A stretch of DNA of 64,000 nt from Saururus chinensis (Eukaryota; Streptophyta; Magnoliopsida; Piperales; Saururaceae): NCBI GenBank assembly GCA_035235625.1, contig CP141147.1, forward strand, positions 24,844,756-24,908,755, in the 5' to 3' direction. Positions within the stretch are counted from its first letter, which is position 1. Each line of letters starts with the position of its first letter. The notes under the pieces are model-generated. The model worked only from the letters and a program-made list of their open reading frames with translations. It was not told where the DNA came from and did no database searches. Shown piece by piece: positions 36,501 to 47,113 of the stretch. Made by a program: the position numbers and the translations under genes.

Positions 36501-37041
36501 TGAAAAAAAAAAATGTAAGCCACCAAATGTCAAATGTACTCAACAAAATTCAAAATTTACAAGATTTCAATAAAGAAATCGATACAAGTAGTTCCAAAAC
36601 ACAAAATTTATATCTATTTGCATCATAAAATCGCATTCAAACCATGAAGAGCCGCAAACATTTGTTCGGGTAATTAAAAAAAATACATATGTTACGGAAA
36701 GATATGATTTTTTTCTATAACAAATTACAAATGAAAGTATCTGAACAAATAAAGTTCGAATGGAAAAAAAGACTAACCTGGGAATCCCGTGTGCGGACGA
36801 CTTCGGCGCCGTAGAATTTGTCGGTGAGGCTGATCATGAAGCACCCAAGGGCTTCGTCGCAGTGGAAGCTGCCGTTGTGGGTGCCGACCTTCTTCCGGGG
36901 AGGAGGTGGAGCACCGGGTGAACCGGCGGAGAACGCGGAGACCCTGGACGCGGCCGCCATTGGAGAGAATACGGCAGCGGGTCGGCGGAGTAAGGGGAGG
37001 AGCTTATGGGTACCGCCGCGTATTTGAACCGCCGCAAACAT
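30561..37041 (-). CDS. MYG1: MYG1-family 3'-5' exonuclease (DHH-type, UPF0160), 7 exons
   Basis: Exons on the minus strand: 37041-36778, 36419-36273, 34104-34006, 32486-32295, 32148-32029, 31323-31252 and 30785-30561. All have GT-AG borders, and together they encode 372 aa, the usual length. After a basic, mitochondrial-looking leader (1-50) comes [18 protein letters not shown], with the metal-binding HCDE at 60-63 and DHH at 111-113 ([10 protein letters not shown]). Further family blocks are [55 protein letters not shown] and [15 protein letters not shown] near the end. Human MYG1 is an RNA exonuclease of mitochondria and nucleolus; the same role is inferred here. A second ATG at codon 28 could give a form without the leader. 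Introns carry a Stowaway MITE, two tandem duplications and a pyrimidine-rich block. Confidence 0.95.
31649..31825. repeat. 89-bp tandem duplication in a MYG1 intron
   Basis: Two copies start ATTTCTGGTAAA (31651 and 31740), each followed by AACTTGTAGATAAC, AAAAAGTTTG and AAAAAAGTAATTATTACTTG. They are nearly identical, so the duplication is recent. It lies in the intron between exons 5 and 6. Confidence 0.9.
33280..33800. other. Pyrimidine-rich block in MYG1 intron 3
   Basis: The plus strand is strongly C/T-rich, unlike the AT-rich intron around it. Positions 33496-33554 hold two ~29-bp tandem copies around TCCTCTCC and ATCTTCCTCAATCT. It gives a 78-codon frame (33567-33803) of low complexity that I do not call a gene. 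It could be an inserted element or captured promoter/5' UTR sequence. On the MYG1 strand it is a long purine run. Confidence 0.5.
34251..34440. repeat. 94-bp tandem duplication in MYG1 intron 2
   Basis: Two copies share AGTATTTATGGT, GGCCAG, AATCCAGAAAA, GATCTTAGT and TTCATGATTTATAAGG, offset by 94 bases. They differ by a few substitutions, so it is older than the 89-bp duplication in the same gene. Confidence 0.85.
35415..35521. mobile_element. Stowaway-like MITE in MYG1 intron 2
   Basis: TACTCCCTCTGTACCATAAT pairs with the right end ATGGGATGGAGGAAGTA, flanked by TA, about 107 bp. The internal arms TCAAAATGAACTAA and TTCATTTTGAAATACC continue the hairpin. Confidence 0.82.
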
Positions 37042-37083
37042 TTGCACGGGCTCGAGCCAGCCCTGAAGTACGAGGACCGGTTA

Positions 37084-37092
37084 TTATTTATA
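37084..37092 (-). promoter_or_regulatory. TATA box of MYG1
   Basis: The minus strand reads TATAAATAA, 43 bases before the first ATG (37041). With the usual TATA-to-start distance of about 30 bases, the 5' leader before that ATG would be only about 10-20 bases. Confidence 0.6.
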
Positions 37093-37217
37093 CCAGACCG
37101 TCTCTACTGAACCGACGGTTCGCCTGCTCAGCTTCCTTCTGTGTGATTTGGTAAGATAGGGGAGTGGAACCGTTCCTCCTTCCTCGCTTGTGGTGCATAG
37201 GTTTATTTAGTATTTAA

Positions 37218-37323
37218 TACTCCTCTATCTCAAATTAATAGTTATATTTTTTTTAAAAAAATATATTATAATTAATTTATTTTAAAAACTAAATATAACT
37301 ATTGATTTAGGAGAGAGGAAGTA
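37218..37323. mobile_element. Stowaway-like MITE upstream of MYG1
   Basis: TACTCCTCTATCTCAAATTA pairs with the right end TTGATTTAGGAGAGAGGAAGTA. The hairpin interior is A/T-only over long runs. It lies about 180 bp upstream of the MYG1 start codon and within reach of its promoter. Confidence 0.7.
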
Positions 37324-38110
37324 ACAATTTTAATGTATTTAAATATGAGTATTTTCAAGGATTGAGTTTAGTTTGTGTCAAATAATGAATGGACTTTATG
37401 CACATCCACATGGTAAAACAATTCTACTATATACTTTTTTGTCATGTACACCCAATGTCCAATAAAACCTTCAAGTTTTGGTTACATGTGGCTTGAGATA
37501 AGGTTCACTTGGGCATATATTTTTGGAGCTATTTAGATATGGATTTAGCTACGGTTAACTTCACATATATTTAGATACAAAAATTAATCATATAATTAGA
37601 TTCTCTACTAATGGACAACTTAGGGGTCATTTGGATGAGCATTTTCGTCGTAGAGGTGATTAGCACTTTAACTTAGATTACTACCTAATCTTGTCATTGA
37701 TTTACACATCTAATAAAATTTTAGAGTGTGGCTATGATTAAAAATGCTACATTGTTGACAACTATGCCCTTAAAATAGTTGTGCTTGTGTTCGTCTTGAC
37801 TTCCGTGTTGAACATATGGTTCTCAACCCAAGTGTATGCCTTCGCCCCTTATCAACAAGGCATATTGGACTTTTGATTAAATGTAGATGGATTGTTGTAA
37901 ATACATTCGGATGGATGATTGCTCTCAAATCTATATTTTTTATAATAAAAAATCATGAAAGATCATGAGTTGTTGTCATGGCTAGGCCAGGCAGTGTTGC
38001 CACTACAATGGGCAGCATTGCTGTCGTGGCCATGGCAACACTTTTATATGTACTTATTTTTAAGTCTATGAGTGATACAATGTCTATTACGTAAGAATAT
38101 ATGAGTTATA

Positions 38111-39355
38111 TGTTAAGTTTATTAGTTGATTTTTTTGTCAAAATTATGTTATAAACCTCGGGTATATACTTAGTATTAAATATGATTAAATGTTGTTGTG
38201 ATTTAGTTAGATTTGAAATTGAAAAACTTAAAATATAGGAGCAAACATGTTCTTATAGATCAAGACAAAAGATTAAAGAATATTAAAGGCTTTTGAAGTT
38301 TATTTAAATCACATTCACATATCAGTCACTTGGAGAAGTTTCAAAAGTAATTTCAGAGGTTTTAAAAGGTTTTAAGGTAAAAAAGATAAAATTGTTAATA
38401 AACATTATCATCAATTGATCGCGAGATAAAGAGTAGATTAAATCAATCAATCACTAAAGAATTGTTACTCAAAATTGAAAAATTGATCAATCACCCTTGG
38501 AAATGATTAATAAGGCACCTGGATTAGCATTGTGTAAAAAGAAGCTGAGAGTTATCAATCGCTTCATGAATCGATCAATCGCTTAAAAAATCGTGTGTTT
38601 AGAAAATAGTGAACAGTCAATCGACGTTTGAAATGATATATTGCTAAGAGTTCTAGTTGCCCTAAATAAGTCATTCCAAATTCAATTTCTTTACTTATTG
38701 AAACCAAAGACCTAAATCAGTTTGGAGAGTTATATAAGGGATAAGAAATTATTAATTTTGAAAGAGGAAATTGGAGAAGAAGAGTTCTACCTTTTGCATA
38801 TCATTTTCTAAAGAGAATTCACATAAAGCTTTGAGTTGAAAATCAATTGTGAATTCATAAAGCTATTTTACAACTAAGAAGATATTTCATACAAAAGTTT
38901 CAAAGAAGATTTACAACTTATCTTCAATAAGAGATTGAAAATTTTAAGAGGCCAAAGTCAATACAATAAGAGGAGATTGTTGAAGGCTAGAAGAAGACAA
39001 AAATAAAGTAAGGAGGAAGAAAAGCTTCAAGTGCTTGAGGGAGAAGAAGGCCAACAACAATAAGAATTTGTGTGAAATTAAATGAGTTTGTGTTAGAGTC
39101 AAAACAAAGGTTTGTAATTTATTTGTGTCAATGTAATTGTTTTACTTATCAGTAGTGCATTGATTTAGTTCCTTTGAAAAAGTCATAATTTTTTATGAAT
39201 TTGGGTTTTTCACGTTAAAATTATTATATGTTCATGTGGTGATTAAATGCTTTTGATTTGATTAATTGATACATCGTGAATGTGCATAGAGAGTAGTTTT
39301 ACTTGTTTATGCTTTATAAGAAAATTTCAAGCAAAGAGGTCATATCTCGTAATCT
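38111..39355 (+). repeat. Degenerate copia-type LTR, family B, plus-strand copy
   Basis: It starts TGTTAAGTTTATTAG and shares a colinear series of words with the inverted copy at 55095-56310: an ATTATGT start block, a ggttttaaaaggtttt stretch, GATCAATCG-rich middle, AGAGTTATATAAG (TATA-like), a poly-purine stretch, and AGTGCATTGATTTAGTTC near the end. The 3' border is uncertain. It is followed downstream by gag/protease remains in the same direction, as a 5' LTR would be. Confidence 0.55.
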
Positions 39356-39829
39356 TTATCTTCTTTAAATAATATATTAGAGGCAATGTAGTAATTCGCT
39401 AAGTTGAGTAGACAAATATTAAACTATCAAATTAGCTTATAGTATCCAATTGACATTTTACATGATCATTCACGTTCATTCTTGAATCAACAAAAATTAA
39501 TGTCATATATAACTTTTTCCCAAGGCTATAATTTGTAATTTTTATAAAAATAGGGAATTGCACGTACTAGCTTTATGGAAGTCGAAAAGCTACCTTTTGT
39601 ATTATGTCTCCCCCTCACAATGGGTAGTACATACAATAAATTTTTTAGAAGAAAAAATTTCATCTTGCTCCTTCTCTTTGTTTATCATTTTCATAATAGT
39701 AAAACTTCATTTACTCATTTATTTTATCTATGTTATTTCTTCAATTAAAAGCTCCACATCTTAATTTTTTCCATCATTTTTATTCCCATATACACAAGCA
39801 AATTTGGTGGATGAGACAATCAAGCAAAC

Positions 39830-41045
39830 CCATTAGGTTCCCTAAAACATCATGACTTAAACTCAAATTCTTCATTAGAGAAGCTTTTGTTGATGATGTT
39901 GGATGAAGAAAGCTACGATGTTTGGAGCACACAGATGAGGATATTCTTCGTGTCTAAAGATCTATGGGAGCATATTGAAAAATATTTTAAAGAACCAAAA
40001 AATAGAGAAGACTTAACCACTTTGAATGAAGAGAAGAAGAAAGCATAAAAGAGAACAAAAAGGAAGATACAAAAGCCTTACTGTAAGTACAAGTGGTGAG
40101 CAAAATAATTTTTCTTAGAATCATGGTTTGCACAAGATCTAAAAAAAGTATAGGAAATCTAGAAAAATTAATTTTAAGGAACTGAGAATGTAATCTCTAT
40201 AGACCTTCAAACTTAGTGGAGATATTTTGATAACTTAGTAATAAAAAATAATAAAAATGTGCAAATTTAAATTTTAAAGTTGCTATAATTATTAATCAAA
40301 TTTAAAGTTATAAAGATAGTATTTTAGATAAGAAGGTTGTGCAAAAAGTTTTATGAAGCATGTCAGCTAAATTCGAGCATGTTGCAGCCACTATGAAGAG
40401 GCAAAAGATTTATTGAAATTGAGTACGCATGAACCGATGTGTTTTCTTGAAACTTACAAAATAAGAATGAAAATTTTTATTATTTCCTCTATTGAGCAAG
40501 CTTTTCAATCTAAATTGACATTCAAGGAGAAAAAGAAAGTTGGAGGGAAAAAAATTAAGAGGAAAAGGAAAGGAAGGAAATGAAAGAGGCAATACTTATT
40601 GAGGAGGTAAACATGAGAAGCAAAATAATAGTTGTTTTGTTTGCAAAAAAATCAATAAAATTGTCATGATTATTGTTTCATATGCAAGTATCACACTGAT
40701 CTTCAAAGGATTGTAAGTTTCAATACAATGACCAAACATATTTTACTAAAAAAGAGAAGATGAACAAAGTCATTTTTTCTACTATTGTGTGGACACACAA
40801 GAAGATAAAAAAGATATTTGGTACTTAGATGGTGCTTGTAGTAACCACACCACATACACTCGGAAAAGTTCTACAAAACTTGAATAAAATGTCAACTCTC
40901 AAGTAAAGCTTAGAAATTAAAATATGAAAAAGGTTGAGGGTAAATAAATCATAGACACCCAAATGAAAATAGGTAATTCTAAACTCATTTGTGATGTTTT
41001 TTATGATTTCGGATTGACACACACTACTAAACTCATGATATAAAG
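39830..41045 (+). pseudogene. Copia gag and protease fragment, family B
   Basis: Read on the plus strand with several frameshifts and stops. The gag part includes SYDVWSTQMRIFFVSKDLWE, the UBN2-type copia gag signature, later followed by SMSAKFEHVAATMKRQK. The protease part near 40815-41030 includes WYLDGACSNHTTYT, where copia proteases have WYLDSGCS-H-T, and then QVKLRN and GNSKLICDVFYDFGLTH. The expected DSG triad reads DGA, so the catalytic Ser-Gly is lost. The sequence breaks off at about 41045 with no integrase or reverse transcriptase. Confidence 0.75.
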
Positions 41046-41207
41046 CTATGGATGAGAAGTCTCCAACCCTATGCTCTAGCCAGCCCACATCCTTAAATAC
41101 AATTGTGGATATCTATCATCTATATGTAAGTGGGGTAAGCTAGCTAAAATAGGGGGCGGCAAACACCTCATCCTAAAGTCATTTGATAGCATACTACAAT
41201 CTTTCTC

Positions 41208-41651
41208 TTGTTGGGCTTTAATCTTCTCTTACCGGGCTTTATTTGCTCTTTCTTGAACCAACATCAATTGTTCATGGGCTGGTCATGGCCTAAAAAAAAC
41301 AAAAGAGAAGAAGTTGTTCACAGGCTTGTATTGGACTTGTACGAGAAACTGCAGTCAACCGGTAGATCAATAGGACAATCTCTTTGCTATGCAATTGTAT
41401 TAGCAAATAAGTTCATCCTCTTTCCACCTAGACTTACTGAACTTAATTTAAGTAGTAGTTTTCCAGCGATCTCTGCTTTAATTTGCCACACACTACTTGC
41501 TTCGATTTTGCTATTTGACCTTTTATTTCAACTACTTGATAGGCATTGGTTTTATATTGTGGATTACGTACATTTATTTCTGGTAAGAGTTGTATCCTGC
41601 TTTGTTCCAATTAAGAAGAAGAATTGCTTCTTATGTTTTATTTTAAATTAG
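41208..41651 (+). other. 147-codon open frame of unknown nature
   Basis: The longest unassigned open frame in the window. It has a hydrophilic piece (WPKKNKREEVVHRLVLDLYE) and two hydrophobic stretches (ALICHTLLASILLFDLLFQL and YIVDYVHLFLVRVVSCFVPI) that could be membrane-like by chance in AT-rich DNA. No family is recognised and there is no clear promoter. It sits between the copia fragment and the F-box copy. Treat as probably non-coding. Confidence 0.2.
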
Positions 41652-43024
41652 TTATGCCCTTCTTTTATTGATTCTGCCATCTTGTTGCTTGTATGTTCAT
41701 GCCTATCAATTTTTTGGTCTATGAAACTTTGTATTTTGTATTTTGTCTCTAAAGGTTTAGAGGTATTAGTGATCATGACAAGTTGATTGGATCAACTTAC
41801 CGTGATTTTCAGTTCTTACCATTACAGTTTCTTTTGTAAATTGGAAGTTAATTTGTAAATATTGATACATTGAATAGGTCTAAAACTAGGCCCATACGGT
41901 GTGGGCAAAAGCTTAGCCGGCCAAAATATTTACCTTGCAATGGCCCTAGGTAGGCTTCCCAAAGTTTAGCCTTAGCCTAGTCTTAAAAAGTAAGGCCAGA
42001 CTGAAGCCTTTTTTGTATTTTTATATCTTTTATTTTTTATAAAAAAATTATTTTTAATAAAAAAGTTTATTACCTTTGAATGGGATCCCATTAGTTTACC
42101 CCGTAGGTACATAATCCTCAATAAATACAATGAATTATAACCTTAGAATCTCCTAAACTTTTTAAAAATATATAACTATTTTTTTTCTTTCTTATATTAA
42201 CTAAAATAAAATTAATTTAATATATAGAAATAATATTTTTATAGATAGGGTAGGGCTAAATGAGCACGCAAATTTTTTGCCCTAACCCTATGCAAGCCTA
42301 TAATTTTTTGGTTCAGTCTTAAATGCCTGCAAAAAAAAGTTTAAATCTCAACTATATTATTATCAGTATTTTAAAACCCAGCCCGATCACTGACCCGGAT
42401 TTGTGGCCTGGCCAGTTCGTGTAATTTTTTTTTACAACCCAGACCAGCCTGGTCATTCGGGTTACCGATTTGACCCGCCAGGTGTAATTGACCCGGCCAA
42501 GTCAACTCTGCTCAATAACCTAGATGACTGGACCCAAATTTTTTACTAGGTCAAGTTGAACCCGGTCAAATAGGCCTATTTGGGTTTTAAAACACTAATT
42601 TTTATAGGTCAGGTAGGGCTGAGATGACGAGACAGCCCTTAAATGCTTCACTTTTATTTAGGATTGTTTCTTGTGTAACATCTAGGCAATTATTTTCCTA
42701 TCAGAGAAAGTTTGCCTTCATTGCTCTTAAAATGCAATTTATCACAATTCCTTTAAGAATATGGGCCTATTTTTTCATCTGAATTTAATTGTCCGGCGAT
42801 CTGATTAAATTCTCTATTTTGTATACATGTATTTTCTCTATTAAAAGAGTATAAACTATTTAACATAATATTTAATTTATGTGATTCCACATTTTACACA
42901 AGGTGAGTCATATCTTCAATATCTATATTATTTGTGTATGGCCAATATTGAATGTGAATAGTGACATTGGACATTAGTTGCTTTGATTCATGTCCTATAC
43001 ATGGCCACATTTTAATTGGGTATT

Positions 43025-43573
43025 GGATTTATTAGAAATAGAAGTAGAATTTTTTGAAATTAATTTCAAAAATTCACCACTAAATGTTAATTACGGTTGG
43101 TAATAAAAAAAATTTAGAATAAATTTGGATGTCATATCAAATTCAATTTTAAAAATTTAAATTAATATATATTTTTCTCCTGAATGTGGATATGCATGTT
43201 CTTAATACTATTATGTTCCTAAATTTGAGCTTCATGAAAGAATATCCTACAAGGATAAGTAATTTTAAACTTTTAAAATAAACCCTACCTATTTAATACG
43301 CTTTTCGAGGCTAAAATCGATATAAAATGTAACTGTTAAAAAAAATCTATAATTTTTAAAATGGGGTCTGGGAGTTGAAATTAACAAAATCACCTCATGT
43401 GGTGATTCGATAATTCCGACAAATTTTGGCTCGAAACGGTTTTGAATTAACTTCTAGGTGAAATTCTTAATTTCGACCATCTTCTATATACAAAAATGAT
43501 TCCGATAATTCGAGCCAAAATTAGAATGGAATCAAGGAAATCTTACAAAATTTTAGTACATAAACAGCCCCTA
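43025..43573. mobile_element. Copy 1 of a ~500-bp repeat family
   Basis: It shares, in order with 48608-49135 and 56547-57038, an AATAAATTTRGATGT block, CTCTC near a GGATAT/GAACTT word, CTAAATTTGAGC, CAAGGATAAGTAATTTTAAA, GAGGCTAAAATCGATATAA and AATCACCTCATG. The right end ACATAAACAGCCCCTA is the inverse of the left end of the other copies (AGGGCYTATTYAGGTGT type). The left end is worn. It lies between blocks of the F-box copy and so inserted after that duplication. Confidence 0.65.
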
Positions 43574-44004
43574 ACATGTAACAAAAGTTTTTCCTTCTCC
43601 AAAATTTTTGTAAATCAAATTAAGATTAAATTTAATATACAGTTATCAAGACACTCAAAATTGCCCTGTTTTTGCTTAATTACATATTCCACTTGCTGAT
43701 GGAAGGTGCAAATTTCCATGTCATGTCAAAATTTAATAGATTGGACCTTTCAGCTTCAGAGTTTTGGGTATTTTGTACTTGGATTAAGCTATCTAGTAGG
43801 AAGGCCACCTATCATTTTGTTCAACTTTGAAATTAAAATGTTGCAAGACACAGACTGAATTTCACTCTAAAACGGTAATGTGGAACTTGAAACAATTCTA
43901 TTTATCGGCTTTCTACTTGATGAGTCCATTCTTTCCCTTTAACTACATTAGGGCGATTTGGACTTTGAATGCCCTTTCCCTGGAAAAGGAGACATCAAGA
44001 GCTA

Positions 44005-44215
44005 GTGAAGGCTCACCAGTGTAGATGTTGGTGAAGCTTTCCATACCATCCATCATAAAAAATCAACAACGGATGTACTTCACACAAAAAATATAGGTTG
44101 TGGGCGAAGCGTGCACGCTGATATGTGTGTCATTGATTTTGTGTGATGGACAGCTAGGAAAAGTTCACTAGCAGCTTCGCTAGTGAACCTTCACCAGCAT
44201 ATTACATGTCCTAGA
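44005..44215. mobile_element. Probable small inverted-repeat MITE
   Basis: GATGTTGGTGAAGCTT and CCATCCATCATAAAAAATCA at the left are matched in inverted form at the right by GATTTTGTGTGATGGA and TTCACCAGCATATTAC. Length about 210 bp, no coding content. I see no second copy in the window. Confidence 0.45.
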
Positions 44216-44919
44216 GAAGAGAAACCCTTTCAACCGCAAGCTAATTTAGAAAATGAAAGCATAAGGGTAATTGGTTAGGAGTAGGGCTGCCAATGGTACC
44301 CGTTATACTATTCTACCGTTAAATTATATGGTTAAATTTATTCTATGGATAAATACTATTGATTTTATCTAACCATTTGCTAAGTGGAATAGTTATAAAA
44401 AAAGTTCTTTCATGCTCGTGTATTTGTTACTCATTGTCATATTTGTAAATATATTATATCTGTTAAGTTTATATATAATATGAGTATATTATATTGGGTA
44501 CATTATATATGTAATATATATTTTACTATAAACTTCTATTTGCGATTCTGCCCTATTCAGAGCTAGATTGGGGAGATCAATTTGTGAAAGGTGCTTATTA
44601 TGACATTTTTGAGCCACTTTGGCTAATTTAGTAATATTTTAAAATATTTATATCCTAAAATTGGTTTGATAGAAACTCTAAGAAAGTGAACAGCTTTAAG
44701 CATTTTGCCACATATAAGGATATATTGGTTGAATTTGTGAATATTGTATTTCAAAAAAAATTAGTTCTAAGTAACATCTATTCAGCCTATGTAAATCTTT
44801 TTGAATATTTAAGTTGTATATAGGATAAAGAATTGAACTACACATACTTATCTAGTCATCATTCATCGTGCATATAGTGTTGATTGTTTCTTTAGATCAA
44901 AAAGCTTTGCAGAGTTTAT

Positions 44920-45915
44920 TGTAGAGTGGTCGGACCAGCAGAAGTAAGGTGGGATATGGGTGGCACACCAATCAAAATTTAGCCTTTACAATTAATCTAC
45001 AAAGATCATGCATAAAACTCAATTCAATGAGCAATAAAACACATCCAATCAATTAGCAATAAAACACATCTAATCAATTAGCATACATATAAGAAATCAT
45101 AATGGGACAATGGTATACTGACCTTGGGCATTCCAGCCCCTTGCATGCCTTGAATTAATCAATCCGCCCACCACAATCACAAGATAACAAGTAAGGGAAA
45201 GGGGAATACCTTTATGTGTTGATCTCTCACAAACCGATGATCTTGGATTGAAGAAACCAACAAGGATCAGCCCAATGAATCCACCAACTCATCCCAGCAA
45301 TGGAGGAGAATCTTCTCCGTTAATCAGCCTGCATTAGAGGTGTAGGAGAGGGGAGAAGAGGGGCGGCCAGCTAGCTTTTTCCCAAGCTTGTGCGGGCCAC
45401 ACCAAATAGGGAGAGGAGGGGGCGGCAATTGGGAGAGAGGAGAAAGAGAGTGGGGTGGCCCAAACTTAGGGCTTCCTCCTCTCTTTTTCTCCCTTAAATA
45501 CCCCTCTCTTTCCTATTTTAGGCGGGCCTATATGTGGGTTATTCTAATTGGGCTTTCCTACTTTATTTCTTCCGGTTCAACTTGGGGTTATACACAACAG
45601 GAGCGGGCTCTGTCTCTCAAAGCCCGCGGAGGCTTGGACCCCCTGCACACGGCCAACCCCTCGCTAACCATGGGTCCCACCATCGACACATAATTCGCAC
45701 ATCTAGGCCCCACAACGTGTTAATGCACAACCTAGTCAAATGCTTAGTGTGCATATGTGACGTTGGCGGGTCTCAATCGAATTAGTGTAACGAAGGCACA
45801 TGTGGGGTTGGCATGACCGCCCCCACCACGCTTGGACCCCGTGGCCCATACCGGTTCACCCGGACCGCAACAACATTGGACCGAAACAAGCCCGAGCCTA
45901 TACCCTGGTCTAACA
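44920..45915 (-). mobile_element. Solo-LTR-like GC-rich block
   Basis: Plus-strand ends are TGTAGAGTGGTCGG and GGTCTAACA (TG...CA), flanked by TTTAT (44915-44919) and TCTAT (45916-45920), a target duplication with one mismatch. The right two-thirds is GC-rich, in contrast to its surroundings. On the minus strand a TATTTAA box (45493-45499) lies about 420 bases inside the start TGTTAGACC, as expected for an LTR promoter. No internal coding region and no second LTR are present. Family not assigned. Confidence 0.6.
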
Positions 45916-46251
45916 TCTATTTATTTTACTAAATGAACTATTAATTTTTAAGATTAGTTGTGCTTATTAAGTTGAATTCTGGATTCATAAAGGGTATTAG
46001 ATAATGGTTAACTGATTTGCTGGCTGATTATTAGTGGATAGAACATATATAAAAGAACCTATACCATTTACTTAATGGAATGATTATAAATAAAAATTTG
46101 AGAAATAAATATAGTAATAAAATAAGTTATACTGCCATCGTATCATTCTATTGGTAACGCTAGTTTGAGCACGTGGAAAGACACTTTCTTATGGAACCCT
46201 CCTCGGAGAAAGGAAGAAAATGCACAATGAAGGCAAAAAGGCATTGTTTGA

Positions 46252-46274
46252 GGGGGGGGGGGGGGGGGGGGGGG
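46252..46274 (+). repeat. Poly-G run of 23
   Basis: An uninterrupted run of 23 G follows ATTGTTTGA. Such runs are rare in plant DNA and prone to assembly length errors. It sits inside the insertion-filled part of the F-box copy. Confidence 0.9.
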
Positions 46275-46452
46275 TCCGCCAAAGCCCTTTTTAATAAATT
46301 TGCCCATTTTTCCTCCGAAAGTGCCTTAGTAAACAAAATTTGGCAAGAAGTGACATCCAAACAACACCATTATCTTGAACTTTAAGTAAACATTTTCATT
46401 CAGTTGCATGTACCAAGGTGGCTGACTGCTAATACTTATCGATCTCGATGAT

Positions 46453-46560
46453 GTCCTCTCTTCTCCTATATTAATAGCTTCATTTAATTTTTTAAAATAA
46501 ATTAATTTTAATTTATTTTTAAAAATTAAATAGGGCTGTTAATTTTGAACAGAGGGAGTA
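46453..46560. mobile_element. Stowaway-like MITE shared with F-box intron 1
   Basis: The right end reads GAACAGAGGGAGTA; the left end is worn (TCCTCTCTTCTCCTATATT). It shares TATTAATAGCTTCATTT and its flanks on both sides with the MITE at 27126-27233, so both derive from one insertion carried along by the segmental copy. Confidence 0.75.
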
Positions 46561-46934
46561 TTTTTTTATCCTCACTTGATTTTTCATTTGGCAACCTGTA
46601 TTGATTCTGGCGAAACACACCTAATTCACTATCAAACTTTTCATTTATGCTTCAGCAATACCTTAAGGTCATGGTGGCTTCTTTTCTCTTTAAAAATGCT
46701 TCTTCGTTAGTTTGCCGGAACCGGAAAGACTTGCCCTTCCACAACTTGATATGGTGCAACTTATTTGAGGAAGGATGCATATGAGTTGAAAGCTCAGTAT
46801 TTTCGTATATTTCCATCTTCTCTTTGTTTGATTACATTAGATAATGGTTCTTTTATTTTGGCTTATTGAAATATTATGAGCCCAATGATATTTGCATTTT
46901 TTAACATACTATGACTGCTCGCGCCTAAGAACGC

Positions 46935-47113
46935 TAACATTAATCATGCATTTTAATTCCCCTAACATACTATGTTTGCATTAGATAATGGTTCTTTTAT
47001 TCTTGAACTAACATTAATCATGCATTTTAATTCCCCTAACATACTATGTTTGCATTAGATAATGGTTCTTTTATTCTTGAACTAACATTAATCATGCATT
47101 TTAATTCCCCTAA
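46935..47113. repeat. 74-bp tandem repeat, 2.4 units
   Basis: Units begin TAACATTAATCATGCATTTT at 46935, 47009 and 47083, an exact 74-base spacing with near-identical sequence. The unit includes ATTAGATAATGGTTCTTTTA, which also occurs at 46837 in the F-box copy, so the array grew from the edge of that copy. High identity suggests recent expansion. Confidence 0.9.

Larger units (their letters stand above)
37042..38110. other. Upstream region of MYG1 and spacer
   Basis: It contains the MYG1 promoter (TATA box at 37084) and a Stowaway-like MITE. From about 37330 to 38110 I see only AT-rich sequence and no gene. Confidence 0.6.
41650..46870 (+). pseudogene. Broken, expanded copy of the F-box gene (intron 1 and exon 2)
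   Basis: Three blocks match the functional gene in order and orientation. Block 41650-41870 matches 26020-26240 (TTTTTTGGTCTATGA, TGGATCAACTTACYGTGA-like words). Block 42690-43025 matches 26535-27060 (TTCATTGCTCTTAA, TGGCCAATATT, ACATTGGACATTAG). Block 46400-46870 matches 27075-27790 and includes the MITE, exon 2 and the next intron (CACAACTTGATATGGTGCAA, TTGAAAGCTC, CATCTTCTCTTTGTTTGATT). Exon 2 still reads VCRNRKDLPFHNLIWCNLF but lacks about 90 bases, loses its donor and meets a stop. Exon 1 and exon 3 are missing. The gaps between blocks are filled by later insertions. Confidence 0.85.
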
